A stretch of 64,000 bases of DNA from JAEXOD01 sp963663265 (GTDB taxonomy: Bacteria > Bacteroidota > Ignavibacteria > Ignavibacteriales > Melioribacteraceae). This document shows positions 1-7,370 of this stretch, piece by piece. The DNA is taken from positions 1,364,001-1,428,000 of the forward strand of contig CAXXXM010000002.1 of NCBI GenBank assembly GCA_963663265.2, in the 5' to 3' direction. How positions within the stretch are numbered: the stretch's first letter is position 1; the number at the start of each line of letters is the position of its first letter. A program made the translations under genes and the position numbers. The notes under the pieces are model-generated. The model was not told where the DNA came from, did no database searches, and saw only the letters and a program-made list of their open reading frames with translations.

Positions 1-421
1 TAAGTATTTTTGCTTTAATAAAAAAAGGGGTTGTAATTACTTGATATAACGTATAATTTAATTGTTTTCTCAACTGCGAACTAATTAGTCTATGTAAATT
101 AGATGGGATTATTTTATTATTATACTCAGGATTTTTATAATAAACACCTTTTTTATAATCTAACTCAGCATTATATAAATATTCTTTATATTCTAAATAA
201 TTAAATTTGTATATGTTATAAATCTCACGGGCTAAGATATCAACTTCTGACTTAGAGAAATCTTGATTTAGTTTGTATATATTGTTGGTTTGCTTTGAAC
301 CATATTTATGGCATAACGTTTCACACATATTAAAGTAATCTTTTACATCTGAAACTTTACCATCTAACACTTGCGAATAAATGCTTGAATACATAATTAA
401 ACAGATGATTAGATATTTCAT
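1..421 (-). CDS. secreted protein of unknown function, 3' end cut by window edge
   Basis: An open frame of 140 codons runs from the ATG at 421 to the window edge without a stop, so the C-terminus is missing. The N-terminus (MKYLIICLIMYSSIYSQ) is a short lysine-plus-hydrophobic signal peptide with a likely cleavage near Ser-Gln, so the product is probably exported. The remainder is rich in Tyr, Asn and Lys (about residues 60-125), with two cysteines near residues 33 and 37 and no catalytic motif that I recognise. It lies 62 bases downstream of the SPOR-domain gene on the same strand and could be the last gene of that operon. No function is assigned. Confidence 0.6.
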   Translation of the reverse strand, partial: MKYLIICLIMYSSIYSQVLDGKVSDVKDYFNMCETLCHKYGSKQTNNIYKLNQDFSKSEVDILAREIYNIYKFNYLEYKEYLYNAELDYKKGVYYKNPEYNNKIIPSNLHRLISSQLRKQLNYTLYQVITTPFFIKAKIL

Positions 422-483
422 TTACACCACACATGATTAATGAATAAATTGGTATTACCAGAACTATGAAGTTTGGGTATATT

Positions 484-1188
484 TTATTCAGTAACTTCTA
501 CTACTCGTCCTTTAACAGAAAATTTTGTGTCAAGGTCTTCAAGGTCTTCCTTTGCATCATCTTTTTCTTTGTATTGCCCAACTAATACAAGATTAAAATC
601 AGTACCACCAACATTTTTTTCTTTAATTTGGGTTTTATAACCGGCTTTAGATATTAATTCTTCTAATTCTTTTGCTTTATCCAAGTTTAAAAAGGCACCT
701 GCTTGAATGGAGTATTTATAATTTTCAACAACTACAGGCTCAACAACTTTTACTTTTTTTTCTTGTTTAACAACTTTACTATCAGGTTGTAAATCTAAAT
801 TTCTATCAGCATTTTTAATATAAAGGGAATTTGGATAATTCACTTTTAGGTCTGTAAGATAACCTTCAGCTTTTTTGTAATTTCCCAGAGCGTATTGATA
901 AGAAAACATACAGTAAAGTGCGGCATCTGCATATTGCGATTTTGGATAATCTCTTACTATGGTCTCATATCTATTAAAAGCTAAATCGCCATCTTTAGTT
1001 AATAAAGCATCTAAAAATATAACTGCGGGATCATTTGGATATTTAGCTCGTAATTCTTTTAACGCAACACTCGCTTTATCAATTTCGCCATTTTTAATTT
1101 GTTTTAATTGAACTGATATATCAGCATCTTGAGCAGCAACAATTCCAAAAACAAAAAACAAACCTAAAAAAAGATTCCAAATTTTCAT
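484..1188 (-). CDS. periplasmic TPR-like protein with C-terminal SPOR domain
   Basis: The 234-residue product has a signal peptide (about residues 1-20, ending VAAQ). A helical segment with TPR or YbgF-like repeats follows (about 24-130; the spacing of YPNDP, YPKSQ and YPNSL marks three repeat units). A lysine/valine-rich linker leads to a SPOR domain at about 157-233 (starts YKYSIQAGAF). SPOR domains bind denuded peptidoglycan glycan strands, often at division sites, so the protein probably acts in the periplasm in envelope maintenance; that role is inferred from the family. It starts 12 bases after the miaB stop and is probably co-transcribed with it. Confidence 0.85.
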   Translation of the reverse strand: MKIWNLFLGLFFVFGIVAAQDADISVQLKQIKNGEIDKASVALKELRAKYPNDPAVIFLDALLTKDGDLAFNRYETIVRDYPKSQYADAALYCMFSYQYALGNYKKAEGYLTDLKVNYPNSLYIKNADRNLDLQPDSKVVKQEKKVKVVEPVVVENYKYSIQAGAFLNLDKAKELEELISKAGYKTQIKEKNVGGTDFNLVLVGQYKEKDDAKEDLEDLDTKFSVKGRVVEVTE

Positions 1189-1200
1189 TTTAATACCAAT

Positions 1201-2547
1201 TTATGCTAAAACGGTTGATTTCTTAACAAATGGCAAAACAATTTCTACAAAATCCGCAAACAAAGTACCCGATGTTGAACGAGTAATTTTTACTTTTACA
1301 TAATCGCCAACTTTCACATCGTTTCCAACAGGAAAGATTGCTACTTTATTGCCGTCGGTTCTACCTGCAAAAAACTCGTCCGATTTTTTACTAAATCCTT
1401 CAACAAGAACAATTTCTTCTCTTCCTGTCATTTCACTATTAATTTCAGCAGAAATTTTTTGCTGTAAATCTATAATTTCGCTTAATCTTCTGTTTTTAAC
1501 AATTTCAGGAACGTCATCTTCCATTTTATATGCTTTTGTGCCTTCACGAGGTGAATACATAAACATATAAGCACCATCGTAACGTACTTTTTTCATTAAA
1601 TCTAAAGTACCTTGGTGATCTTCTTCTGTTTCAGTAGGAAATCCCGCAATAACATCAGTCGAAAAACTTACATTTGGAATTATTTGACGAGCTTTTTCTA
1701 TTAAGCCTAAATAATGTTCAACTGTATAAGTTCTATTCATTTTTTCTAATATAACATTTGAACCGGATTGAAACGGTAAATGTATATAATTGCAAATATT
1801 TTCATTATCAGCTATAACATGCAAAAGTTTTTCAGATAAGTCTTGAGGATGTGAAGTAGTAAATCGAACTCTCATGCTTCTATCAACTTTTGCACAAGCT
1901 TCGAGCAAATCGGCAAAATCTTTTCCGTCATCTAAATATGAATTTACATTTTGTCCTAAAAGAGTAACTTCTTTAAAATTTCTATCAGAAAGAGTTTTCA
2001 TTTCGACAACTATTGATTCTAAAGAACGACTTCTTTCTCTGCCTCTTGTATAAGGAACGACACAATAAGTACAAAACTTATCGCAACCACGCATTACGGA
2101 AATCCATGCAGAAAGACCTTCTTCTCTATAAGGAGCTATATCTTCGTAAGTTTCTGATTTTGATAATTTTACGCCAATCCCTTTTTCACCATGAAAAGCG
2201 TTATCAATAAATACAGGAAGTTTTCTATATTCGTCGGGACCAACAACAATATCTACTATTTTTGTTTCATCTATTAACTCTTTGCGTAATCTTTCAGCCA
2301 TACAGCCTAAAATGCCTATAACCAAATCAGGTTGTTTATTTCGTAATGTCTTTAGATTACCCAATCTGCCATAAATACGTTGTTCGGCATTATCCCTTAC
2401 GCTGCAAGTATTTAGCAAAATAACATTTGCTTTTTCAGCTTCAGTAGTTAATTCATACCCTTTATCTTTTAAAATACCCATTACCAATTCGGTATCAGCT
2501 ACATTCATCTGACAACCGTATGTTTCTATATATACGTTGTTTTTCAT
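1201..2547 (-). CDS. miaB: tRNA-2-methylthio-N6-dimethylallyladenosine synthase MiaB
   Basis: This radical-SAM methylthiotransferase converts i6A37 to ms2i6A37 in tRNAs reading UNN codons. At 448 residues it has the usual family length. The N-terminal UPF0004 domain carries three cysteines for the auxiliary 4Fe-4S cluster (Cys12 in ETYGCQMN, Cys48 in NTCSVR, Cys82 in LGCMAE). The radical-SAM motif CxxxCxxC is at Cys155, Cys159 and Cys162, followed by VVPYTRGRERSR. A TRAM domain fills about residues 372-440. The ATG at 2547 directly precedes the ETYGCQMN motif, which fixes the start. The gene lies between a small membrane protein gene (38 bases upstream) and the SPOR gene. The substrate-supplying enzyme MiaA is also in this window, at 62888-63802, but is not linked. 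Confidence 0.97.
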   Translation of the reverse strand: MKNNVYIETYGCQMNVADTELVMGILKDKGYELTTEAEKANVILLNTCSVRDNAEQRIYGRLGNLKTLRNKQPDLVIGILGCMAERLRKELIDETKIVDIVVGPDEYRKLPVFIDNAFHGEKGIGVKLSKSETYEDIAPYREEGLSAWISVMRGCDKFCTYCVVPYTRGRERSRSLESIVVEMKTLSDRNFKEVTLLGQNVNSYLDDGKDFADLLEACAKVDRSMRVRFTTSHPQDLSEKLLHVIADNENICNYIHLPFQSGSNVILEKMNRTYTVEHYLGLIEKARQIIPNVSFSTDVIAGFPTETEEDHQGTLDLMKKVRYDGAYMFMYSPREGTKAYKMEDDVPEIVKNRRLSEIIDLQQKISAEINSEMTGREEIVLVEGFSKKSDEFFAGRTDGNKVAIFPVGNDVKVGDYVKVKITRSTSGTLFADFVEIVLPFVKKSTVLA

Positions 2548-2585
2548 TAATAATCTTTCTATTTAATACTAAGAAGTGCTTTAAA

Positions 2586-2741
2586 CTATACTTTGGATAA
2601 CATCCACATAATAAGATTAAAAAAGATAACAGCTAAAACTGCAAAAACAATTACAAAGTTACGCTGTCTTTTTCTTTGATCTTCCGCAATGTTAATATCC
2701 GGTTCGCTATCGTTATTCGTAATATTTAATTTTTTAAACAT
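2586..2741 (-). CDS. small single-pass membrane protein, 51 residues
   Basis: A complete frame from ATG at 2741 to TAG at 2586 encodes a 51-residue protein. Its first about 27 residues are polar and charged (N-terminus MFKKLNITNNDSEPDIN, then EDQRKRQR). One hydrophobic helix follows (about residues 29-48, FVIVFAVLAVIFFNLIMWML) and the protein ends SKV. The positive cluster before the helix predicts a cytoplasmic N-terminus. It sits 38 bases upstream of miaB on the same strand and is probably the first gene of that transcript. No family was recognised. Its coding status rests on the clean helix, the intact frame and the operon position. Confidence 0.6.
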   Translation of the reverse strand: MFKKLNITNNDSEPDINIAEDQRKRQRNFVIVFAVLAVIFFNLIMWMLSKV

Positions 2742-2810
2742 AATACCCTATTTAAATATTTCAAGAGAGATAAAATAACATTAAATTCCAAAACTTACAA
2801 GGCAATTAAT

Positions 2811-2882
2811 GAGACTTGAGACTTGAGACTGGAAACCAGAAACCAGAAACTTGAAACTGTTTTTGGTGATTGGTGATTGGTA
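2811..2882. repeat. tandem heptanucleotide arrays (GARACYN x7, then TTGGTGA x2.9)
   Basis: From 2811 to 2859 there are seven consecutive 7-base units, all fitting GARACYN: two gagactt, gagactg, two gaaacca, gaaactt and gaaactg. After a four-base gap a second array of period seven follows at 2863-2882 (ttggtga twice plus a partial unit). Read directly from the sequence. The function is unknown; period-seven arrays resemble the short tandemly repeated repetitive elements described in heterocystous cyanobacteria. Confidence 0.85.
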
Positions 2883-2929
2883 TAAAAAGCCCTATTGGTA
2901 GAATATTCGTAAAAACAACACGCAATCTC

Positions 2930-3097
2930 CACTCCAGAGTGAGTGGGTCGGGTTTGTATTTGTGACATTACATCTATTATTTATATCGTTTTACTGCCAG
3001 AGCGAATCCGCTGGATTCGCTTGTTGTAGTGGTGCAAGTTCCTGCCCCGACGTAAAAAACACGTCGGGTTACAACCAGATTTTCTCCGCTGGAGAAA
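2930..3097. repeat. cluster of short perfect palindromes
   Basis: Four hairpins lie close together. 2930-2941 is CACTC-ca-GAGTG. 3001-3021 is a 9-bp stem AGCGAATCC around gct. 3046-3068 is an 8-bp stem CCCGACGT around seven bases. 3081-3097 is a 7-bp stem TTTCTCC around gct. Two of the four share the centre TCC-gct-GGA although their arms differ. None is followed by a clear T-run, so they do not look like ordinary terminators. They resemble dispersed REP-like elements, but no RAYT transposase is present in the window. Confidence 0.75.
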
Positions 3098-3126
3098 TAA
3101 TTAAAATCAGTGACTTGGTTAATTTT

Positions 3127-3178
3127 TGTCTGAACGGGGATTTGGGGGGATTTAATTGATTTTTGGGATTATTGATTA
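3127..3178 (+). repeat. dispersed repeat, copy 1 (GTCTGAAC...GGGATTT type)
   Basis: This stretch starts TGTCTGAAC and continues as loosely periodic G-rich GATT words. A related copy lies at 4753-4808 on the opposite strand: it begins TGTCAGAAC and follows the same order of GGGATTTG, GGGATT, GATT, TGGGAT and GATT words. The two copies flank the GT2 gene as an imperfect inverted pair. Confidence 0.65.
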
Positions 3179-3332
3179 AACAAACCATAAAAAAAAGCAG
3201 AAAATGTAGTATTGGATATATAAATCGCAAAAAACAAATATTAAGCCCCAGAGTGGGCGACATGTTCTTTTTGTTTTACAAATATTTATTTTTTATACAT
3301 TCCCCATTTTTTCAACAACAATGTTTCTCGTC

Positions 3333-3366
3333 ATTTTTTGTGTCGCGCCTAACGGAGCTTTTTGTT
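3333..3366 (+). repeat. GTGTCGC repeat, copy 1
   Basis: The 14-mer ATTTTTTGTGTCGC (3333-3346) is followed by an imperfect GC-rich palindrome and then by TTTTTGTT. The same 14-mer, followed by a palindrome and TTTTTGTT, occurs at 20733-20768. The outer parts are identical while the palindrome arms differ, which is the pattern of a dispersed element family with variable cores. Confidence 0.6.
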
Positions 3367-3512
3367 TTTTTTGGCTTTCATTTTTCTATTGAGGTTTTAA
3401 CCCTAATGGGTCTGATTAGATGAAGATTTGAGCGATTTTGTTTTTATTAACATTTATCTATTTCTAAAAATACAATATTTAGCATAAATGTTAAATTATT
3501 TAGACAAATCTG

Positions 3513-3676
3513 TTAGCTATTAGCTATTAGCTGTTTCCCGCTTTAAACACTCGTCACGTTCTTTTACACATCACGCATCACGTTCTTATTATTGGCTGTT
3601 ACCTGCTTTTCGTCACTTGTCACTTCGTCACGCGTCACTTTCTTCTCGTCACTTGTCACTTCGTCACGCGTCACTT
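3513..3676. repeat. further heptamer arrays and a 36-bp tandem duplication
   Basis: Three arrays share the seven-base period. 3513-3533 is ttagcta twice plus ttagctg. 3569-3582 is catcacg twice. 3611-3676 is built of gtcactt and gtcacgc words. The last array contains a 36-bp unit (3611-3646) repeated immediately, with its first 30 bases intact at 3647-3676. No spacers separate the units, so this is not a CRISPR array. Confidence 0.85.
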
Positions 3677-3706
3677 TTTTTGACCAACAAACCCAAACAA
3701 TCCCCA

Positions 3707-3724
3707 CGACTTCGGCTGAAGTCG
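3707..3724. repeat. 7-bp palindrome after the GT2 gene
   Basis: CGACTTC-ggct-GAAGTCG forms a perfect hairpin that ends five bases from the GT2 stop codon (the gene is on the minus strand). It could act as a weak terminator, but the minus-strand sequence after it is G-rich with no T-run. It fits the palindrome cluster upstream better. Confidence 0.55.
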
Positions 3725-3729
3725 CACAA

Positions 3730-4638
3730 TTACGATAACCTTTGTTTATGCCGCAAGCTGTTTTTAAGATGTGCCCCTTTTATAATAAAACAAATTAAAC
3801 TAAAACCATCTTTAGCAAAAATTTTCTTTAACAACTTAAGCACAAGGTACTTTTTTAGAAAAATTGTTTTTATTAACCCATAATGCTTTCTATACATGTA
3901 AAAAAACGATATATAAAACTCTTTTTTAATATCTAACGATTTTTCCGTACTTCTACCACCAAAATGTTGTATCATTACATTGGGAATTATTACAACATCA
4001 TATCCCGCTTTTGTAACTTTCAAAGCCAAATCTTCTTCTTCGCAATAAAGAAAATAAGTTGTATCAAATCCACCTATCTCAGAAAATATTGCACCATTTA
4101 CAAACATTACTGCCCCGCCAACCAAATCAACCTTAAACGGTTCTTTATAAATATCTTTTTTAGGGGGATAATTTACATCATTAAACCATCTTGAAATTGA
4201 TACACCAAAATATTTACTGCTTATTGTTGGGAAATGTGAATAATTATACTGCAAATCCCCTGTTTCAGATTCAGTAAAGCACGAAACAATTCCCACTTTA
4301 GGATTATTTATACAATATTTGTAAAATTCAGATACCGCATCTTTTAACAACACCGAATCATTATTCAAAAAGAAATAATACTTACCTTCCCCATTTTGAA
4401 CCCCAAGCATATTTCCACCGGCAAAACCAAGATTAATCTTGCTATAAACAAGTTTAATTTTGGGGTTATTCAAGAAACAAGCAAGTTTGTCTTTATCAGC
4501 TTTTTCAGAGTTGTTATCAACAATAATTATTTCATAATCTAAATTATTATCCGTCTTTTCCAAAACAGAATTAACACAATTAATTGTATAGTCAACTGAA
4601 TTGTAATTAATAACAACAACAGAAACTTCTTTTGCCAA
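3730..4638 (-). CDS. family 2 glycosyltransferase, rhamnosyltransferase-like
   Basis: The 302-residue product is a GT-A fold transferase. SVVVINYNSVDYTINCVNS opens the Rossmann-like nucleotide-binding half, EIIIVDNNS carries a conserved Asp, and FFLNNDSVL is the DXD-equivalent metal and sugar-nucleotide site (about residue 95). GGFDTTYFLYCEEEDL (about 195-210) is the acceptor-side acidic motif of WbbL-like rhamnosyl- and related sugar transferases. No membrane helix is obvious, so it probably works at the inner face of the membrane on surface polysaccharide. It stands alone, flanked on both sides by repeat DNA (3127-3178 and 4753-4808), which is unusual in this compact region. The donor and acceptor cannot be told from sequence. 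Confidence 0.88.
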   Translation of the reverse strand: MAKEVSVVVINYNSVDYTINCVNSVLEKTDNNLDYEIIIVDNNSEKADKDKLACFLNNPKIKLVYSKINLGFAGGNMLGVQNGEGKYYFFLNNDSVLLKDAVSEFYKYCINNPKVGIVSCFTESETGDLQYNYSHFPTISSKYFGVSISRWFNDVNYPPKKDIYKEPFKVDLVGGAVMFVNGAIFSEIGGFDTTYFLYCEEEDLALKVTKAGYDVVIIPNVMIQHFGGRSTEKSLDIKKEFYISFFYMYRKHYGLIKTIFLKKYLVLKLLKKIFAKDGFSLICFIIKGAHLKNSLRHKQRLS

Positions 4639-4752
4639 AATAATTTACCTTATTATTCTTTTTAGTTACCCAAAAGTAATTAAATAGTAAATGAAAATCG
4701 AGGTTAGTTTAGTGATTTTTATAATTTACGGCTACCTTAATAACTCTCTTTA

Positions 4753-4808
4753 ACAATCAATCTTTATCCCACTAATCATCATAATCCCTCAAATCCCAGT
4801 TCTGACAT
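4753..4808 (-). repeat. dispersed repeat, copy 2
   Basis: Read on the minus strand from 4808, the sequence begins TGTCAGAACTGGGATTTG and continues with GGGATT, GATTAG, TGGGAT and GATTGATT words. It parallels the copy at 3127-3178 in the opposite orientation. It lies upstream of the GT2 gene and of the plus-strand SpoIID gene. Confidence 0.65.
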
Positions 4809-4905
4809 TGTTTTAGCTTAAATTCAGCGTTAAAGCGTTTTTAATTAACTAATATTTTAATATCTTTCTATTTGGAATATTTTAAAATTAAACTTGGCTT
4901 ATGTT

Positions 4906-6246
4906 ATGAAAGAACCCAAAATTAATGTGTCGATATTAGAGAGTGAAGTAATCAATTTTGATTTAAATGGCGAATTTTTTGTTGAAGGAATAGCCGAAAA
5001 ACAGAATGGCAGATTTACCGCCACTCTTGAAAATGATAAACTTATAGTAAAAAAAGATGATAAAACTTTAGTTTTTGATGAACAAGTAATTTTTACACCT
5101 AACGATTTTACAGAAGACAGCATATTAATCCGCGATGTTGTTATTGGCATTAAATTTCACTGGGAAAAGAAAGAAAAGCAACGTTTTGTTGGATCTTTAA
5201 AACTATTAAAAGATGGTAACAAAATTATTGCTATTAATATTGTTCCTGTTGAAGATTACTTAACAAGTGTAATTTCATCGGAAATGAGTGCAACAAGTTC
5301 ACTTGAGTTGTTAAAAGCACACTCAATTATATCACGCAGCTGGCTTTTAGCTCAAATCGAAAAGAAAAATGAATTGGCAGAAGGTTCAGAAAAATATAAT
5401 AGCACACATTTAACAGAAGATGAAATTGTAAAATGGTACGATAGAGAAGATCACGTTTTATATGATGTTTGTGCTGATGACCATTGCCAAAGATATCAAG
5501 GAATAACAAAAGCTTATACACCAAAAGTGAAACAAGCAGTTGAAGAAACACGCGGTTTAGTTTTATCATACAATGGTAAAATTTGCGATGCTCGTTTCAG
5601 TAAATCATGCGGAGGTGTAAGCGAAGCATTTGAAAAAGTTTGGGAACCTATTAAACACCCATATCTTTCTGCAATAGTTGACTATAAATTTGAACCCGAC
5701 AACTACGACATGGACTTAACAAAAGAGGAAGCTGCTGAAAAATGGATTAGAACTTCTCCTTCTTCTTTCTGTAATACAACAGATTCTAAAGTTCTATCAC
5801 AAGTTTTGTTAGATTACGATCAAACAACTACTGATTTTTATCGTTGGAAAGTTGAATATACAAACAAAGAGCTTTCAGATTTAATTTTAGAAAAGAGTGG
5901 TAGAGATTACGGCGAAATTATAGACTTAATACCACTTGAAAGAGGATTTTCAGGAAGATTAATCAGATTAAAGATTGTTGGCACTAAAAAGACTTTTATT
6001 ATTGGTAAAGAACTTGAAATTAGAAGAACATTAAGCAAATCACACTTATATAGTTCTGCATTTGTTGTAGACAAACATGATGTTGAAAATGGTATTCCTA
6101 AAAAATTTGTTTTAGTTGGTGCCGGTTGGGGACATGGTGTTGGATTGTGTCAAATAGGTGCAGCAGTTATGGGAGAAAAAGGATATCGTTTTGATGAAAT
6201 TTTACTCCATTATTTTAAAAATTCAACAATACAAAAATTTTATTAA
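4906..6246 (+). CDS. SpoIID/LytB-domain protein
   Basis: The product of 446 residues has an N-terminal beta-rich part (about 1-100) and then the SpoIID domain. VPVEDYLTSVISSEMS and LELLKAHSIISRSWLL (about 110-150) are the conserved VxxEDYL and AxxAaRTY-like stretches. The C-terminal GAGWGHGVGLCQIGAA (about 407-422) is the family's signature end motif. SpoIID proteins cleave glycan strands of denuded peptidoglycan or enhance amidases; in this phylum the role is unproven. No signal peptide is visible, which is odd for a wall enzyme. An upstream TTG (4894) is in frame, but the ATG at 4906 is preferred. Its stop overlaps the next gene's ATG by one base (TAATG), so the two are translationally coupled. 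Confidence 0.85.
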   Translation: MKEPKINVSILESEVINFDLNGEFFVEGIAEKQNGRFTATLENDKLIVKKDDKTLVFDEQVIFTPNDFTEDSILIRDVVIGIKFHWEKKEKQRFVGSLKLLKDGNKIIAINIVPVEDYLTSVISSEMSATSSLELLKAHSIISRSWLLAQIEKKNELAEGSEKYNSTHLTEDEIVKWYDREDHVLYDVCADDHCQRYQGITKAYTPKVKQAVEETRGLVLSYNGKICDARFSKSCGGVSEAFEKVWEPIKHPYLSAIVDYKFEPDNYDMDLTKEEAAEKWIRTSPSSFCNTTDSKVLSQVLLDYDQTTTDFYRWKVEYTNKELSDLILEKSGRDYGEIIDLIPLERGFSGRLIRLKIVGTKKTFIIGKELEIRRTLSKSHLYSSAFVVDKHDVENGIPKKFVLVGAGWGHGVGLCQIGAAVMGEKGYRFDEILLHYFKNSTIQKFY

Positions 6247-7361
6247 TGACAATTTTATATTCTTGTCTTTCACAAAGTTGGGGCGGCATGGAAATGTTTA
6301 CAATTCAAGCCGTCCAACAATTATTAAGCAGGGGCATTCATACCGAGTTGCTTTGTTACCCAAACTCAAAGATACATGAAGAAGCTCAAAAGCTTAATAT
6401 TGTTACATATACTGCAAAACAATCCGGATATTTCAATTTTAGCGAGTTAACAAAAGTTGCCCGTTTGTTAAAATCTAAACAGTATAGTTTAATTCATACA
6501 CAAGCTTCAAAAGATTTATGGCTGTTAGTTCCTGCTCTTAAATTTACAAATTTGCAAACTCCTCTTTTTTTAACAAAACAAGTCGGCTCTTTTGTTGAAA
6601 AAAACGATTTTTTACACAAATGGCTTTACAACAGATTAACTTCTGCATTTGCAATTAGTACAATTATTAAGAACAATCTATTAAACACTACTCCATTAAA
6701 GCAAAACAAAATTTTGATGTTACATAATGGAGTTGATACAAAACGATTTGACCCTGCAAAAATTAACAGAGAAAAAGCAAGGAAAGAATTAAACATTGCC
6801 GAAAATGATATTGTAATAGGTATGCTTGCTCGTTTCAGCCCCGGTAAAGGACACGAAGATTTATTATACGCTGCAAAATCGTTAACTCAAAAATACAAAA
6901 ACATTAAAATATTATTAGTTGGCGAGCCAAGCAGGGGCGAAGAAAAGTATGCAAAAAAAGTAAAGCAAATGGTGGAAGATTATTATTTATCTTCATACGT
7001 TATTTTTACCGGCTTCAGAAAAGATACCGAAAATGTTATTAGTGCAATGGATATTTTTGCATTCCCCTCCCATGCCGAAGCATTTGGAATTGCACTTGTA
7101 GAAGCTATGAGTATGGCTAAACCAAGTGTTTGTTCAAATAGCGATGGTGTTTTAGATATTGCAGTTAATAACAATACAAGTTATTTGTTTGAAAACAAAA
7201 ATGGTGACCAACTTGCTGAAAAATTGGAGTTATTAATTAAGTCAGAAGAAACAAGAACTCAATTTGGCTTAAATGCACGTAATAGAGCAGTTAAATATTT
7301 TGACATTGAATATTTAACTGATAAAGTTATAAATTATTATAAAGATTTCGTAAAGGAATAA
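6246..7361 (+). CDS. family 4 glycosyltransferase
   Basis: This 371-residue GT-B fold transferase begins with SQSWGGMEMFTIQAVQQLL, the glycine-rich acceptor-domain loop of GT4 enzymes. The C-terminal donor domain has GMLARFSPGKGHEDLL (about 195-210), TGFRKDTENVISAMDIFAFP, and the EX7E-type motif EAFGIALVEAMSMAKP (about 279-294). It probably transfers a nucleotide-activated sugar to a lipid or polysaccharide acceptor at the cytoplasmic membrane. It overlaps the SpoIID stop by one base and is followed after 9 bases by the BatA-like gene. Substrate unknown. Confidence 0.9.
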   Translation: MTILYSCLSQSWGGMEMFTIQAVQQLLSRGIHTELLCYPNSKIHEEAQKLNIVTYTAKQSGYFNFSELTKVARLLKSKQYSLIHTQASKDLWLLVPALKFTNLQTPLFLTKQVGSFVEKNDFLHKWLYNRLTSAFAISTIIKNNLLNTTPLKQNKILMLHNGVDTKRFDPAKINREKARKELNIAENDIVIGMLARFSPGKGHEDLLYAAKSLTQKYKNIKILLVGEPSRGEEKYAKKVKQMVEDYYLSSYVIFTGFRKDTENVISAMDIFAFPSHAEAFGIALVEAMSMAKPSVCSNSDGVLDIAVNNNTSYLFENKNGDQLAEKLELLIKSEETRTQFGLNARNRAVKYFDIEYLTDKVINYYKDFVKE

Positions 7362-7370
7362 AAAATATAA

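Larger units (their letters stand above)
2742..3729. other. repeat-rich intergenic zone of about 1 kb
   Basis: No convincing gene lies in this stretch between the small membrane protein start and the end of the GT2 gene. Short open frames exist on both strands, but they translate the repeats and show no recognisable domain. It holds tandem heptamer arrays (2811-2882, 3513-3533, 3569-3582, 3611-3676), a series of short palindromes (2930-3097, 3245-3258, 3400-3411, 3707-3724), one copy of a longer dispersed repeat (3127-3178), and one copy of a repeat shared with 20733-20768. Its base composition is visibly less AT-rich than the adjoining noncoding DNA. Confidence 0.8.

Noticed and set aside
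2962..3423. Short plus-strand open frames (65 and 86 codons)
   Set aside because: They translate the palindromes and repeats, show no domain, and have atypical composition; the minus frame over 3069-3263 is equally uninformative.
3611..3676. Possible CRISPR array
   Set aside because: The 36-bp unit is repeated directly with no spacers, is itself built of heptamers, and no cas gene is present.
3617..3883. 88-codon plus-strand frame
   Set aside because: Its N-terminus is a translation of the heptamer array (repeated SLRHASL) and its 3' part is antisense to the GT2 gene.
4894..4905. TTG start for the SpoIID-like gene
   Set aside because: An ATG four codons later is available and the extra residues add nothing conserved. 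The same reasoning was applied to TTG codons at 25123 and 38171.
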